Assembly: GCA_964371725.1 (NCBI GenBank)
Contig: CAYJNQ010000008.1
Span: 1 to 64,000 of the forward strand
From: JAAYCI01 sp964371725
Lineage (GTDB): Bacteria > Bacillota > Clostridia > Oscillospirales > Ruminococcaceae
DNA length: 64,000 nt
Direction: 5' to 3'
Part shown: positions 25,644 through 34,746 of the stretch, one piece after another
Position numbering within the stretch: position 1 is the stretch's first letter
How the letters are laid out: every line of letters starts with the position of its first letter
The notes under the pieces: model-generated
What the model was told of the DNA's origin: nothing
The model's database searches: none
Seen by the model: only the letters and a program-made list of their open reading frames with translations
Position numbers and translations under genes: made by a program

Positions 25644-26387
25644 ATGAGAGTAATCGGCAAAACAGATATCGGGAAAAACCGTGCCGAAAATCAAGACGAT
25701 TTTCGCAGTGGGTATCTGCCGGTTGGCGCGGCTTTTGGCATTGTGTGCGATGGCATGGGCGGTGCACAACACGGGCGTTTGGCTTCGAAATTGGCCGTGG
25801 ACAGCATGGAAGAATCCTTTTTGGCGGGCCTTATAACAGATATCAAACCCGAGGAAATGCATGCTTTCATGGATGATGCCGTGCAAAAAGCAAATGCACT
25901 TGTGTTTGCACAAAGCGGGCACGGAGAACAGGTGATGGGAACCACGGTGGTAAGCGCCATTGCCAAAGACGGTGTTTTGCATTTGTGCCATGTGGGAGAC
26001 TCTCGTGCTTATCTCTTAAAAAACCGCATTTTGACGCAACTAACGAAAGACCATTCAGTGGTGCAAGAGTTGCAAGATGCCGGGATTATTACACGGGAAG
26101 AAGCACAAACGCATCCTGAAAAAAATGTCATCACGCGCGCCTTGGGCGTGGAAAGAAATGTTGCGATGAGTTACTCCAGGCATCCATTTGAGCCGGGGGA
26201 TTTGGCGCTACTTTGCACAGATGGGCTTACCAATATGGTGCCGGAGAAACGAATTGCCGAGTTGCTTTTGGAGAACGACTTTTTTGACATGACGAGTGCC
26301 CTTGTGAATGCAGCCTTGCAAGCCGGCGGCACAGACAACATCACCGCACTGATTTTGCAAAAAAGGGAGACAGGCATCCATGGATAA
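25644..26387 (+). CDS. prpC: PP2C-type protein phosphatase (PrpC/Stp)
   Basis: The 247-residue phosphatase removes phosphate from Ser/Thr residues. Metal-binding aspartates are visible in ENQDDF, CDGMGGAQHG, HVGDSRAYL, LCTDGLTN and GGTDNITAL. It overlaps pknB by 8 bases, the standard kinase-phosphatase pair of Firmicutes. Confidence 0.95.
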   Translation: MRVIGKTDIGKNRAENQDDFRSGYLPVGAAFGIVCDGMGGAQHGRLASKLAVDSMEESFLAGLITDIKPEEMHAFMDDAVQKANALVFAQSGHGEQVMGTTVVSAIAKDGVLHLCHVGDSRAYLLKNRILTQLTKDHSVVQELQDAGIITREEAQTHPEKNVITRALGVERNVAMSYSRHPFEPGDLALLCTDGLTNMVPEKRIAELLLENDFFDMTSALVNAALQAGGTDNITALILQKRETGIHG

Positions 26388-28434
26388 CAGCATCATCGGA
26401 AAACGGTTGGACGGGCGCTACGAGTTGGAACGGCTTGTGGGAGAAGGCGGCATGGCCGATGTTTACAAGGCGCGTGATTTGGCAGAGAACCGGGAAGTTG
26501 CCGTTAAAATTCTAAAGGAAGAATTGCGCGACAACGAAGACCTTGTGCGACGCTTCAACAATGAATCGCGTGCCATCAGCGTGCTAAGCCAAGACAACAT
26601 TGTAAAAGTATACGATGTGAGCTCGAATGAAAAAATGCAGTATATCGTGATGGAACTCATTGAGGGAATCACGCTGAAAGAATATATAGAGCAACGTGGA
26701 GAACCGCTTACCTATAAAGAAACCATTCACTTCATGCTTCAAATTTTGCAGGCCTTACAGCATGCACACGACCGAGGCGTTGTGCACAGAGATATCAAGC
26801 CGCAGAATATCATGCTTACGGGCGATGGCACCTTGAAGGTGATGGATTTTGGCATTGCACGCCTTGCACGCAGCGAAAACCATACGGTAAGCGATCAGGC
26901 GATTGGCAGTGTGCACTACATCAGCCCCGAGCAAGCCAAAGGCGAAAGCACAGACCAACGCGGAGACATCTATTCGGCCGGTATCATGATGTATGAAATG
27001 TTGTCTGGCAAGGTGCCGTTTGAAAGCGACAATGTGATGTCGGTGGCCATTGCCCAGATATCAGACCCACCGGTGCCTTTGATAGAGGCGAACACCTCTG
27101 TGCCCTTAGGGCTTTGTGAAATTACGATGAAAGCCATGGAGAAAGAACCGCGCCAACGCTATCAAAGTGCACTTGAAATGATGAGCGATATTGAACATTT
27201 TAAGCGAGACCCCAGCATCAAATTTGAATACACCTATTTAACCAATACATCCCCAACGAGGTATATAGACAAAGTGGTAAACGATACAAAACGCAGACCA
27301 AGTGGCGCTACGGGAAAGAAAAAAAAGAAAAAGAAAAAACGCAGTTGGCTGGTGCCCATTGTGCTTGCCATTACATTGGCCGTGTGTGGGGCCTGTGTGG
27401 CCGTTGCTTTTTCTATGTTTGCAAACAGTGGCAACCCACTTTTTACAGAGTATGAAGACATTCAATTACCCAATTTTGTGGGGATGCAGTATGAGGACGT
27501 GCAGAGGCTTTTGCGTGATGAGCCCTACAACCACCTGCGTCTTGAAGCCCCGATAGAAGAAAGCAACCCGGGTGTGCCGGCTGGCCAAGTGATTAGCCAA
27601 AACCCAACCAGCAGCAACGAAGACCCCAAAATGGTGAAGGCAAACCAAAGAATTTATCTCACCGTAAGCCAAGGTGTGCAGGAAATTACTGTGCCAAACC
27701 TTTCCGGCATGAGCCGCAATGAGGCCATTTCCACCGTGTTGGATTTGGGGCTTCGTCCTTATGCGCAGGTGGTGGTGGATGAAAATGTGGCAACCGGGCT
27801 TGTGATTGGCACAGAACCCGCCGCAGGCAGTGTGGTGCAAAACCTGCCGGACACAGTGCTTACCATCTATATTTCGGGCGAGCGTGGCAATTACGGCCGT
27901 GTGGTGCCCACCATCACAGGGATGGATGTGCCCACGGCAACCACCACTTTGCTTGATATGGATTTGCAACTTGGGACAACAACGGAAGAGTACAATGATG
28001 CACCGGCCGGCACGGTTGTTGTGCAAAACCCGGAAGCCGGTGCTGAAGTCAGCATCGGCACCGCTGTGTTTATAACCATCTCCAAGGGACCCGAACCACC
28101 GCCGGCACCCACCACCACCACCGTACCCAATGTGGTGGGGATGCAGCGCTACGATGCACTGGTGGCATTGGCCGCCGTGGGTTTGCCCGGAAACGTGACC
28201 TATCAATATTCAGACCAGCTTGCGGAAACGGTGCTTTCGCAAAGCCCGGTAAGCGGTGAAGTGGAACAGGGTAGCACCATACAAATTGTGGTGTCGCAAG
28301 GGCCCGAACCAACACCAACACCCACACCAACACCCACACCCACACCTTCGTCCTCGTCTTCCTCTTCTTCTTCGTCCTCCTCTTCTTCAGAGCCAGAGCC
28401 AGAACCTGAGCCTGAGCCAGAACCAACACCTTGA
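26380..28434 (+). CDS. pknB: PASTA-domain Ser/Thr protein kinase (PrkC/PknB/Stk)
   Basis: The 684-residue kinase senses cell wall fragments and phosphorylates cell division and wall proteins. The cytoplasmic domain has GEGGMADV (21-28), the ATP lysine in AVKILK (43), HRDIKPQN (136-143) and DFGIA. A basic linker precedes one membrane helix (about 321-345). Four PASTA repeats follow, each opening with a PN/PT-x-x-GM type motif. The last 40 residues are low complexity: Thr-Pro repeats, a 14-serine run and Pro-Glu repeats, outside the cell and probably spanning or touching the wall. Confidence 0.95.
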   Translation: MDNSIIGKRLDGRYELERLVGEGGMADVYKARDLAENREVAVKILKEELRDNEDLVRRFNNESRAISVLSQDNIVKVYDVSSNEKMQYIVMELIEGITLKEYIEQRGEPLTYKETIHFMLQILQALQHAHDRGVVHRDIKPQNIMLTGDGTLKVMDFGIARLARSENHTVSDQAIGSVHYISPEQAKGESTDQRGDIYSAGIMMYEMLSGKVPFESDNVMSVAIAQISDPPVPLIEANTSVPLGLCEITMKAMEKEPRQRYQSALEMMSDIEHFKRDPSIKFEYTYLTNTSPTRYIDKVVNDTKRRPSGATGKKKKKKKKRSWLVPIVLAITLAVCGACVAVAFSMFANSGNPLFTEYEDIQLPNFVGMQYEDVQRLLRDEPYNHLRLEAPIEESNPGVPAGQVISQNPTSSNEDPKMVKANQRIYLTVSQGVQEITVPNLSGMSRNEAISTVLDLGLRPYAQVVVDENVATGLVIGTEPAAGSVVQNLPDTVLTIYISGERGNYGRVVPTITGMDVPTATTTLLDMDLQLGTTTEEYNDAPAGTVVVQNPEAGAEVSIGTAVFITISKGPEPPPAPTTTTVPNVVGMQRYDALVALAAVGLPGNVTYQYSDQLAETVLSQSPVSGEVEQGSTIQIVVSQGPEPTPTPTPTPTPTPSSSSSSSSSSSSSSEPEPEPEPEPEPTP

Positions 28435-28435
28435 T

Positions 28436-29302
28436 ATGGAAGCAGTGATTTATAAAGGGATTGGCGGTTTTTACTATGTAAAAACAAAAGAGCAGGGTAT
28501 TTTGGAAGTGAAGCCGCGTGGCATTTTTCGCAAACGGGGCATCAAACCATTAGCCGGCGATCAAGTGGTGCTACAAAAAGAGGCCGAAACTTGGTATATT
28601 GAGGAGATTTTACCTCGAAAAAATGTGTTTGTGCGCCCACCCGTGGCCAATGTGGACAGGTTTTTTCTGGTGGCTTCCACAACCGAGCCGGGTCCTGCTT
28701 ATTTTGTGCTCGACAAATTGTCTGCCGTGGCGGTGGATAAAGGGGCCGAAGTGGTGTTGCTTGTCACCAAAACAGATCTTGCTTCGGCAAAACCGATCAT
28801 GGACACGTATGAAAAAGTTGGGTTTTCCGTTCTGTGTGTAAACGCACAAAGCGGGGAAGGCATAGAGCGTGTGCGCCAGATGTTGCAAGGAAAACTCAGC
28901 GTTTTCTGCGGCAACTCCGGCGTGGGAAAAAGCACCTTGCTCAATGCGCTTTGCCCAAATGCCAACCGAGACACTGCCGAAATCAGCAAAAAATTGGGAA
29001 GAGGGCGCCACACAACCAGAGAAGTGGAAGTGATGGAAGTTGCCGGAGGTCTTTTGGCCGATACGCCCGGATTTGCCAGTTTTGAATTGCAACGTGTGGG
29101 CGGAATGCCCGCGGAAAATGTGCAATTGGCGTTTCCTGAAATCAAAGAGAGAATGTTGCAGTGCCGGTTTTCGGGCTGTAGTCACATAAGCGAAACGGGT
29201 TGTGCGGTGCGAAAAGCGGTGCAGGAAAATGAAATTTCAGAAAAGCGGTACGAAAGCTATTGTTTGCTGTATCGGCAAATGAAGGAGAACGATCGATATT
29301 GA
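28436..29302 (+). CDS. rsgA: Small ribosomal subunit biogenesis GTPase RsgA
   Basis: The 288-residue protein has an OB-fold N-terminus and a circularly permuted GTPase domain: TKTD (G4) comes before GNSGVGKSTLLN (G1) and DTPGF (G3). Zinc ligands follow in CRFSGCSHISETGC. It acts in late 30S assembly. The ATG at 28436 gives the family N-terminus (MEAVIYKGIGGFYYV) and lies one base after the pknB stop. No Shine-Dalgarno is visible, since the upstream bases encode the Pro-Glu tail of the kinase; coupling to pknB is inferred. Confidence 0.93.
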   Translation: MEAVIYKGIGGFYYVKTKEQGILEVKPRGIFRKRGIKPLAGDQVVLQKEAETWYIEEILPRKNVFVRPPVANVDRFFLVASTTEPGPAYFVLDKLSAVAVDKGAEVVLLVTKTDLASAKPIMDTYEKVGFSVLCVNAQSGEGIERVRQMLQGKLSVFCGNSGVGKSTLLNALCPNANRDTAEISKKLGRGRHTTREVEVMEVAGGLLADTPGFASFELQRVGGMPAENVQLAFPEIKERMLQCRFSGCSHISETGCAVRKAVQENEISEKRYESYCLLYRQMKENDRY

Positions 29303-30003
29303 AATCAAAAGAGAAACAATGCAGCCAAACCGGTTTGATTTTTGGCGCACGCAGCGTGCCTGCAGAGTTGGCAAAAGAGGCGCTTTGCCTGTGCGAAGGG
29401 AAACCGCTGGTGATAGCGGCCGATGCCGGGTGGCGGGAAGCGGTGAAAAATGGGTTTGAACCGAATGTGGTTTTGGGTGATTTTGATTCGGCCCCTTGTC
29501 CACAATGGTTTGAGCTTGGCGCAGATGAAAATGGTGCGGGCAACACCGAGTGGATTGTGTTGCCAAAGGCAAAAGACGACACGGATTTGCATTATGCAGC
29601 GAAAGAGGCGGTGCGCCGCGGACTAAAAAGGGTGGTTTTGCTTGGCGTGCTCGGTGGTCGCATAGACCACAGTCTTGCCAGTCTTTCCACTCTTTTCTTT
29701 TTGCGAAAAAGTGGATTACAGGCGGAAATTTTGGATGAAGCGGGTTTGGCATATTGTGTTTTGCCCGGCGAGGAAACGGTTGTGCATCGCAGGGAATCTT
29801 GCTATCTCAGTGTGTTTCCTTTAGCGGAAAATGCAGAAGGCGTCAAGATGGAGGGGCTTGTATATCCTGCGGAAAATGCGTGTTTCACCAAGGCGTTTCC
29901 CGTGGGTGTCAGCAATGAGTTTCGGGCGGAAAGGGCGCGGATATCCTGCAAAACCGGCGGGTTATTTGTGCTTGTGGTGAAAAAAGATGCGCCTATGCTT
30001 TGA
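29299..30003 (+). CDS. thiN: Thiamine pyrophosphokinase
   Basis: The 234-residue enzyme transfers pyrophosphate from ATP to thiamine to make the cofactor. Motifs are AADAGWREA, VVLGDFDSA, KDDTDLHYAAKEA and GGRIDHSLASL. The TTG at 29299 overlaps the rsgA stop by 4 bases; AAGGAG is 11 bases upstream. rpe, which lies between rsgA and thiN in B. subtilis, is absent. Confidence 0.9.
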   Translation: MKSKEKQCSQTGLIFGARSVPAELAKEALCLCEGKPLVIAADAGWREAVKNGFEPNVVLGDFDSAPCPQWFELGADENGAGNTEWIVLPKAKDDTDLHYAAKEAVRRGLKRVVLLGVLGGRIDHSLASLSTLFFLRKSGLQAEILDEAGLAYCVLPGEETVVHRRESCYLSVFPLAENAEGVKMEGLVYPAENACFTKAFPVGVSNEFRAERARISCKTGGLFVLVVKKDAPML

Positions 30004-30907
30004 GGTTTCCAAAGAAGAAGCGGGGATAAAACTGGGGCCGTTTTTACGCAGGCAGGGCCTGTCTGCTTCCTTAATTCGCAGCTTGAAATACGAAAGCGAG
30101 GGTTTGCAAGTTGGCACAGAACGTGCCAAAACAAACCGTGTGTTGCAAAACGGGGAAACGGTGTGCGTGCAATTGCCACGGGAAGAAAACGCCGTACAGG
30201 CCGAAGAAATACCGCTGGAGATTGTGTATGAAGACGAGCATGTTATGGTGCTTAACAAACCGGCCGGGCTTGTAATGCACCCAACGAGAAGCCACAAGGG
30301 TGGCACCTTGGCAAATGGATTTGCTTATTTGATGAATCAGCGAAAAAATTCGGTTCTTTTTCGCCCGATTGGGCGGCTGGATGCCAATACCTCAGGGCTT
30401 GTTTTATGCGCGATGAATGCCTGTGTGGCGCCGCAACTTTTTAGTGGCCTTGAAAAGGTGTACTTGGCTCTTTTAGAGGGTGTTCTTTTGGAAGACGGCT
30501 GCGTGTCGGCACCGCTGATGCAACGAAATGACAGTGCCATTTTGCAATGTGTGAACCCTGCGGGGAAACCAAGCCAAACACAATATGCCGTGTTGGCATA
30601 CAACGAAACAAGCACTTTTGTGGCACTGCGCCCCAAAACAGGAAGAACCCATCAAATTCGGGTGCATATGGCACATATCGGGCATCCCCTTCTGGGAGAT
30701 GATCTGTATGGGGGAACATTGAGAGAGATACGGCGTCATGCTTTGCATTGTGCCGAAATCTCTTTTTACGGCTTTCAAAAAACGAAACAGTGTTTTGTTG
30801 CACAAATGCCCCGTGACATGAAGGACATTTTACGAACCGGTCGTTGGAATTGGAGCGGAAATGGTGAAAAATGGAGAGCTTGTCAAAGTTTCGACATAAT
30901 TGTATAA
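29987..30907 (+). CDS. RluA family pseudouridine synthase
   Basis: The 306-residue enzyme has a small S4-like N-terminal domain and the catalytic aspartate in GRLDANTSGLVL, with the later KTGRTHQIRVHMAHIGHPLLGD segment typical of RluA/RluD proteins. It turns uridine to pseudouridine in rRNA or tRNA; the target cannot be read from sequence. It overlaps thiN by 17 bases. Its 3' end contains the promoter of the next gene. Confidence 0.92.
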   Translation: MRLCFEVSKEEAGIKLGPFLRRQGLSASLIRSLKYESEGLQVGTERAKTNRVLQNGETVCVQLPREENAVQAEEIPLEIVYEDEHVMVLNKPAGLVMHPTRSHKGGTLANGFAYLMNQRKNSVLFRPIGRLDANTSGLVLCAMNACVAPQLFSGLEKVYLALLEGVLLEDGCVSAPLMQRNDSAILQCVNPAGKPSQTQYAVLAYNETSTFVALRPKTGRTHQIRVHMAHIGHPLLGDDLYGGTLREIRRHALHCAEISFYGFQKTKQCFVAQMPRDMKDILRTGRWNWSGNGEKWRACQSFDIIV

Positions 30908-30908
30908 T
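30880..30908 (+). promoter_or_regulatory. Promoter of the M23 peptidase gene
   Basis: TTGTCA (30880-30885) and TATAAT (30903-30908) are 17 bases apart and overlap the end of the pseudouridine synthase gene. Confidence 0.8.
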
Positions 30909-30990
30909 ATAATACTATGAATGAAATCAACTTCATGTTGGTTGTCACCGTTTAAAGCCCCGCATTTTTACAAGTTTTTGGAGATGAGTA

Positions 30991-33060
30991 TTGAACCCGA
31001 AAGAAGAGCAAGCGCAAAAGGCAAAACAAACTTTGGACGAGTTGCCTTCCACACAAAGTGCTGAAAAAGCGTTCAATCATACAGAAGGTCCTTTTTTGCA
31101 AGAGGAGAAAACAACACAAGCTTCGGAACAACCATCCGAGGCTTTTTTGGCGTCTCATAAAAGTAGAACGAATGAGGAAAAAGCACAAAGCGAAAAAGTG
31201 CACCTGCAAGAGATGAAAAATGGGGCAGATGCCTTGAACGCAAGGCGAGAAAGTTCGCCGAAAAACCAGAAGGCACAGGCGGCAAAAGCACAGTACACCC
31301 ATTCAAAAAAGAAAATAAAAGGGCCTCACAACAATGAGTCGATGCCAATGTGGCAAAAGCCGTTTCATGCCCTTGGGGCATGGTTCTATTTTTTGGGGTT
31401 TGCGGCCGAATGCCGCGTGCGTTGGTTTTCTCGCATTGTAAGTGAAGCCTTCATTTTATTTGTACAATTGGGTCTTTGGGTGCTTCGCAATGTATCACTT
31501 CTGTTTGTGCGCTTATTTAAAGAGGTACTGCACAGCATAATCGAGCCTTTTGTGCGCATCAAAAAGGGGCTTTCGAACATACGCAGGGTGATGCGAGACG
31601 AACAGAAAAAAGCGGGGGGAAGCCCTGTGAAAGCGGCTTTCCTATATTTTAAAGCCGGGATGCAAAGCCATGGGCATCTGTTTGAGAATCTCGTTAGCAT
31701 TTTTGCACCGGGCGTAGCGGTTTTGGTGCTGGTGTTTTTGGCATATTCGGTTATCAACACGCAGTATGGGCTGGAAGTTAGCATTCAGGGCGAAACCATT
31801 GGCTACATCGAAAATGAAACCGTGCTGGAGGATGCAAAAGCCATTTTGCGTGGTCGTTTGCGTTTGGCAGGTGACCAAAACATGGAGGACTGGCAATTTG
31901 ACTCTACCCTTGAGCTGGCAAGGGCGGATGCTTTTACCACACAGGACCAACTTGTAAATGCGATGTTGCTCAGTGGTTCTGCCGAGGTTGTGGAGGCAAC
32001 GGGTCTATATGTGGACAATGAGTTGCTTGCCATCACACAAGACGGGGAAGAACTTAGCAATTATTTAAATGACACCTTGGATGCATTTGCACAGCAAGTG
32101 CCGGAGGATGCGGAAGTATCCTTCGTCAACACTGTGGAGTGTGACCCCGAGGCCGATGAGGTTTTCTTGAATTCCGGTTTGCAAAGTTTTGATGAACTGC
32201 TTACAACGCTGGATAGCACGGTGCGTGAAGAAGTGAGCTACACCGTGCAGGAAGGGGACACCCTTGGAGACATAGCCGGCCGCTACAACCTTTTGTTTGA
32301 AACACTGCTCTTGCGCAACCCGCAGTTTGAAGGGGAGGATATCGATTTTGTGCCCGAAGAGGGAACGGAGCTGTTGATTCAAAGGGCAGAACCCTTTTTA
32401 CAAGTGCAAACCATTGTGCAAGACGTGTATACAGAAACCCTGCCGTTCCCCGTGGAAGAACAACCGGTAGACGACAAGCCGGAAGGTTTTCGCGGTGTGC
32501 TGCAGACCGGGGAAGATGGTGTGCAACAGGTACAAGACGAACTGATTTATATCGACGGTGAACTGGTGGAGAGAACGCGCCAAACAGATTTAACTTCAGT
32601 GGTGCAAGAGCCTGTGCCGGAAATTGTGCAAATTGGAACCGTGGATGTGACGAGCCGAACATTGAACGAGTTTAGCCCGGTGTATACTTGGCCCGTGCCC
32701 GATTATCTCTATTCCAGCCGCGGCGGTGGGCCGGGGATGTCACATCGTGGACGCGACATCAATGCGCCTGAAGGCACACCGGTGTATGCGTGCAATGCAG
32801 GTGTTGTAACCACGGCCGGCTGGCACGACAGCTACGGAAACTATGTGGTGATAGACCATCCGGATGGTTTGAGAACCTTGTATGCGCACAATTCTTTCTT
32901 GCATGTAACGGAGGGGCAAGAGGTGATGCAAAACGAACTGATTGCCAATGTGGGCAATACGGGCTTTTCCTTTGGTGCGCACTTGCATTTGGAATTCCAA
33001 GAGCAAAGCGGAGCACTGCTGAACCCCGATGATTATGTGGTGGCACCACATGGGTTCTAA
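30991..33060 (+). CDS. Membrane-anchored M23 peptidase with LysM and G5-like domains
   Basis: The 689-residue protein probably cuts peptidoglycan cross-links outside the cell. Residues 1-110 are charged and Gln/Lys rich and cytoplasmic. A hydrophobic segment lies near residue 155 and a clear membrane helix near 234-254 (VAVLVLVFLAYSVI). Then come a LysM domain (SYTVQEGDTLGDIAGRYNL, about 417), a G5-like region, and an M23 domain with zinc ligands in HRGRD (about 585) and HLHLE (about 664). The TTG start follows GGAG by 8 bases. Both M23 motifs are intact, so it should be active. Confidence 0.88.
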   Translation: MNPKEEQAQKAKQTLDELPSTQSAEKAFNHTEGPFLQEEKTTQASEQPSEAFLASHKSRTNEEKAQSEKVHLQEMKNGADALNARRESSPKNQKAQAAKAQYTHSKKKIKGPHNNESMPMWQKPFHALGAWFYFLGFAAECRVRWFSRIVSEAFILFVQLGLWVLRNVSLLFVRLFKEVLHSIIEPFVRIKKGLSNIRRVMRDEQKKAGGSPVKAAFLYFKAGMQSHGHLFENLVSIFAPGVAVLVLVFLAYSVINTQYGLEVSIQGETIGYIENETVLEDAKAILRGRLRLAGDQNMEDWQFDSTLELARADAFTTQDQLVNAMLLSGSAEVVEATGLYVDNELLAITQDGEELSNYLNDTLDAFAQQVPEDAEVSFVNTVECDPEADEVFLNSGLQSFDELLTTLDSTVREEVSYTVQEGDTLGDIAGRYNLLFETLLLRNPQFEGEDIDFVPEEGTELLIQRAEPFLQVQTIVQDVYTETLPFPVEEQPVDDKPEGFRGVLQTGEDGVQQVQDELIYIDGELVERTRQTDLTSVVQEPVPEIVQIGTVDVTSRTLNEFSPVYTWPVPDYLYSSRGGGPGMSHRGRDINAPEGTPVYACNAGVVTTAGWHDSYGNYVVIDHPDGLRTLYAHNSFLHVTEGQEVMQNELIANVGNTGFSFGAHLHLEFQEQSGALLNPDDYVVAPHGF

Positions 33061-33081
33061 GAAATTGTTTTATTTCCAAAT

Positions 33082-33107
33082 TGTAAACATTTATTTAACG
33101 GTTTACA
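33082..33107. repeat. Short inverted repeat before the murA promoter
   Basis: TGTAAAC (33082-33088) and GTTTACA (33101-33107) are perfect inverted repeats ending two bases before the -35 box. It may be the end of the M23 transcript or an operator; there is no T tract. Confidence 0.4.
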
Positions 33108-33109
33108 GT

Positions 33110-33137
33110 TTGCAAGTGCTATGAAATATGCTATACT
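33110..33137 (+). promoter_or_regulatory. Promoter of murA
   Basis: TTGCAA (33110-33115) and TATACT (33132-33137) are 16 bases apart, leaving a leader of about 105 bases before the murA start. Confidence 0.65.
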
Positions 33138-33249
33138 GTATAAGATGTTTTAGCTGGACTTTTTAGTGCACCGCGTGGGATGTGGCGGGCACAATGGAAT
33201 ATACGGATGGTTTCATTTCATTTCGAAGGAGTCTCGGAGGAGTCAACGA

Positions 33250-34533
33250 TTGGAAAAATATATCATACACGGTGGTCGTCCACTTCGAGGAGAAGTGGAT
33301 ATCAGTGGTGCGAAGAATGCGGCCGTGGCCATTTTGCCGGCCACGGTTTTGGCTGGCGGCAAATGTGTTTTAGAAAATTTGCCCTCTATTAGTGATGTGT
33401 ATGCTTCCACGCAAATTTTGCGTGCCATGGGCGCCAGTGTGCGGGTTTTGAACCGCACCACGGTTGAAATTGATACAAGCAAGCTCAACACCACAACCGT
33501 TCCGGAAGATTTTTCAAGAAAAATGCGGGCGTCTTATTATTTCCTGGGCGCATTCTTGGGCCGGTTTGGTGAGGCGGCTGCGGCCATGCCCGGCGGATGT
33601 GATTTGGGGCCGCGCCCCATTGACCAACACCTCAAAGCGTTCACCTCATTGGGTGCCGAAGAGTATATGGAAAAAGGTGTTGTGCATGTGAAAGCCAACC
33701 GCCTGGTGGGCAGCCATGTGTTCTTCGACACAGTAAGCGTTGGGGCTACCATCAATGCCATGCTTGCCTCTGTGCGCGCCGAGGGCATGACGGTGCTTGA
33801 AAACGTTGCCAAAGAACCCCACATTGTGGATGTTGCCAATTTCTTGAACACAATGGGAGCCGATGTACGCGGTGCCGGCACCGATGTGATTAAAATTCGC
33901 GGTGTTCAAAAAATGTTTGGCGGCACATACTCCATCATCCCCGACCAAATCGAGGCCGGCAGTTTTATGGTGGCGGCAGCCATTACAAAGGGGGATGTTC
34001 TGGTTCAAAATGTCATTCCAAAACACTTGGAGCCCATCACGGCAAAGCTAGAGAGAGCCGGTGCCATTGTGGAGGAATATGACGAGGCAGTGCGCGTGAA
34101 AGCAAGTGGCATTTTGCGTGCCACCAATATTAAAACCATGCCGCATCCTGGGTTTCCCACCGATATGCAACCGCTTATGACGGCGCTTTTAAGTGTTGCA
34201 GAGGGAACCTCGATTGTGACAGAGGCCATTTGGGACAACCGCTTTCGTTATGCGGATGAGCTTGCCCGCATGGGTGCCAACATTCAAGTGGACGGGCGTG
34301 TGGCCGTGGTAGAGGGCGTGCCGCATTTGCAAGGCGCACCGGTTTGCGCCTCTGATTTGCGCGCAGGTTGTGCCTTGGTGATGGCAGGCCTTGCCGCCGG
34401 CGGTATTACCGAAGTGGAGGAAATTAGCCATATTGAACGCGGTTATGAAAACCTAGTGGAAAAACTTCGGGGGCTTGGCGCGGATATTTACAGCAGTGGA
34501 GCTCCAAAAAGCACGTTACAACAAGCGTTTTAA
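33250..34533 (+). CDS. murA: UDP-N-acetylglucosamine 1-carboxyvinyltransferase
   Basis: The 427-residue enzyme adds enolpyruvate to UDP-GlcNAc, the first committed step of peptidoglycan synthesis. It begins MEKYIIHGGRPLRGEVDISGAKNA, with the family's conserved K-N pair, and has the catalytic cysteine in MPGGCDLGPRP, so it should be fosfomycin sensitive. The TTG start at 33250 is fixed by GGAGGAG 7 bases upstream; open frame further left is not used. Monocistronic: own promoter and terminator. Confidence 0.95.
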   Translation: MEKYIIHGGRPLRGEVDISGAKNAAVAILPATVLAGGKCVLENLPSISDVYASTQILRAMGASVRVLNRTTVEIDTSKLNTTTVPEDFSRKMRASYYFLGAFLGRFGEAAAAMPGGCDLGPRPIDQHLKAFTSLGAEEYMEKGVVHVKANRLVGSHVFFDTVSVGATINAMLASVRAEGMTVLENVAKEPHIVDVANFLNTMGADVRGAGTDVIKIRGVQKMFGGTYSIIPDQIEAGSFMVAAAITKGDVLVQNVIPKHLEPITAKLERAGAIVEEYDEAVRVKASGILRATNIKTMPHPGFPTDMQPLMTALLSVAEGTSIVTEAIWDNRFRYADELARMGANIQVDGRVAVVEGVPHLQGAPVCASDLRAGCALVMAGLAAGGITEVEEISHIERGYENLVEKLRGLGADIYSSGAPKSTLQQAF

Positions 34534-34549
34534 TGCTTTTAAGAAACAC

Positions 34550-34589
34550 AAGTGGCAGGGCGCATCAATACCCGGCCGCTTTTTTCTTT
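34550..34589 (+). terminator. Intrinsic terminator after murA
   Basis: AAGTGGCAGGG (34550-34560) pairs with CCCGGCCGCTT (34571-34581) with one G-U pair and one mismatch, followed by TTTTTCTTT. Bases 34590-34746 hold no further gene. Confidence 0.65.
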
Positions 34590-34746
34590 ATAGGATATTG
34601 GCACATTATACGGTGCCTTTGTTTGAAAAGAAGACCAAGAGGGAAAATAGGCACACGCCATATTCTGAACGGTGGCATGGCAGTTCCGCCGTGGAAGCCG
34701 GGCTGTTTGCGTGTGCAAAGTAGGGAAAGGGATCGGTGATTTCCGG

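Noticed and set aside
27466..28206. 246-codon minus-strand open frame rich in His and Gly opposite the PASTA repeats
   Set aside because: The composition is a by-product of the repetitive Val/Pro/Thr codons of pknB on the other strand.
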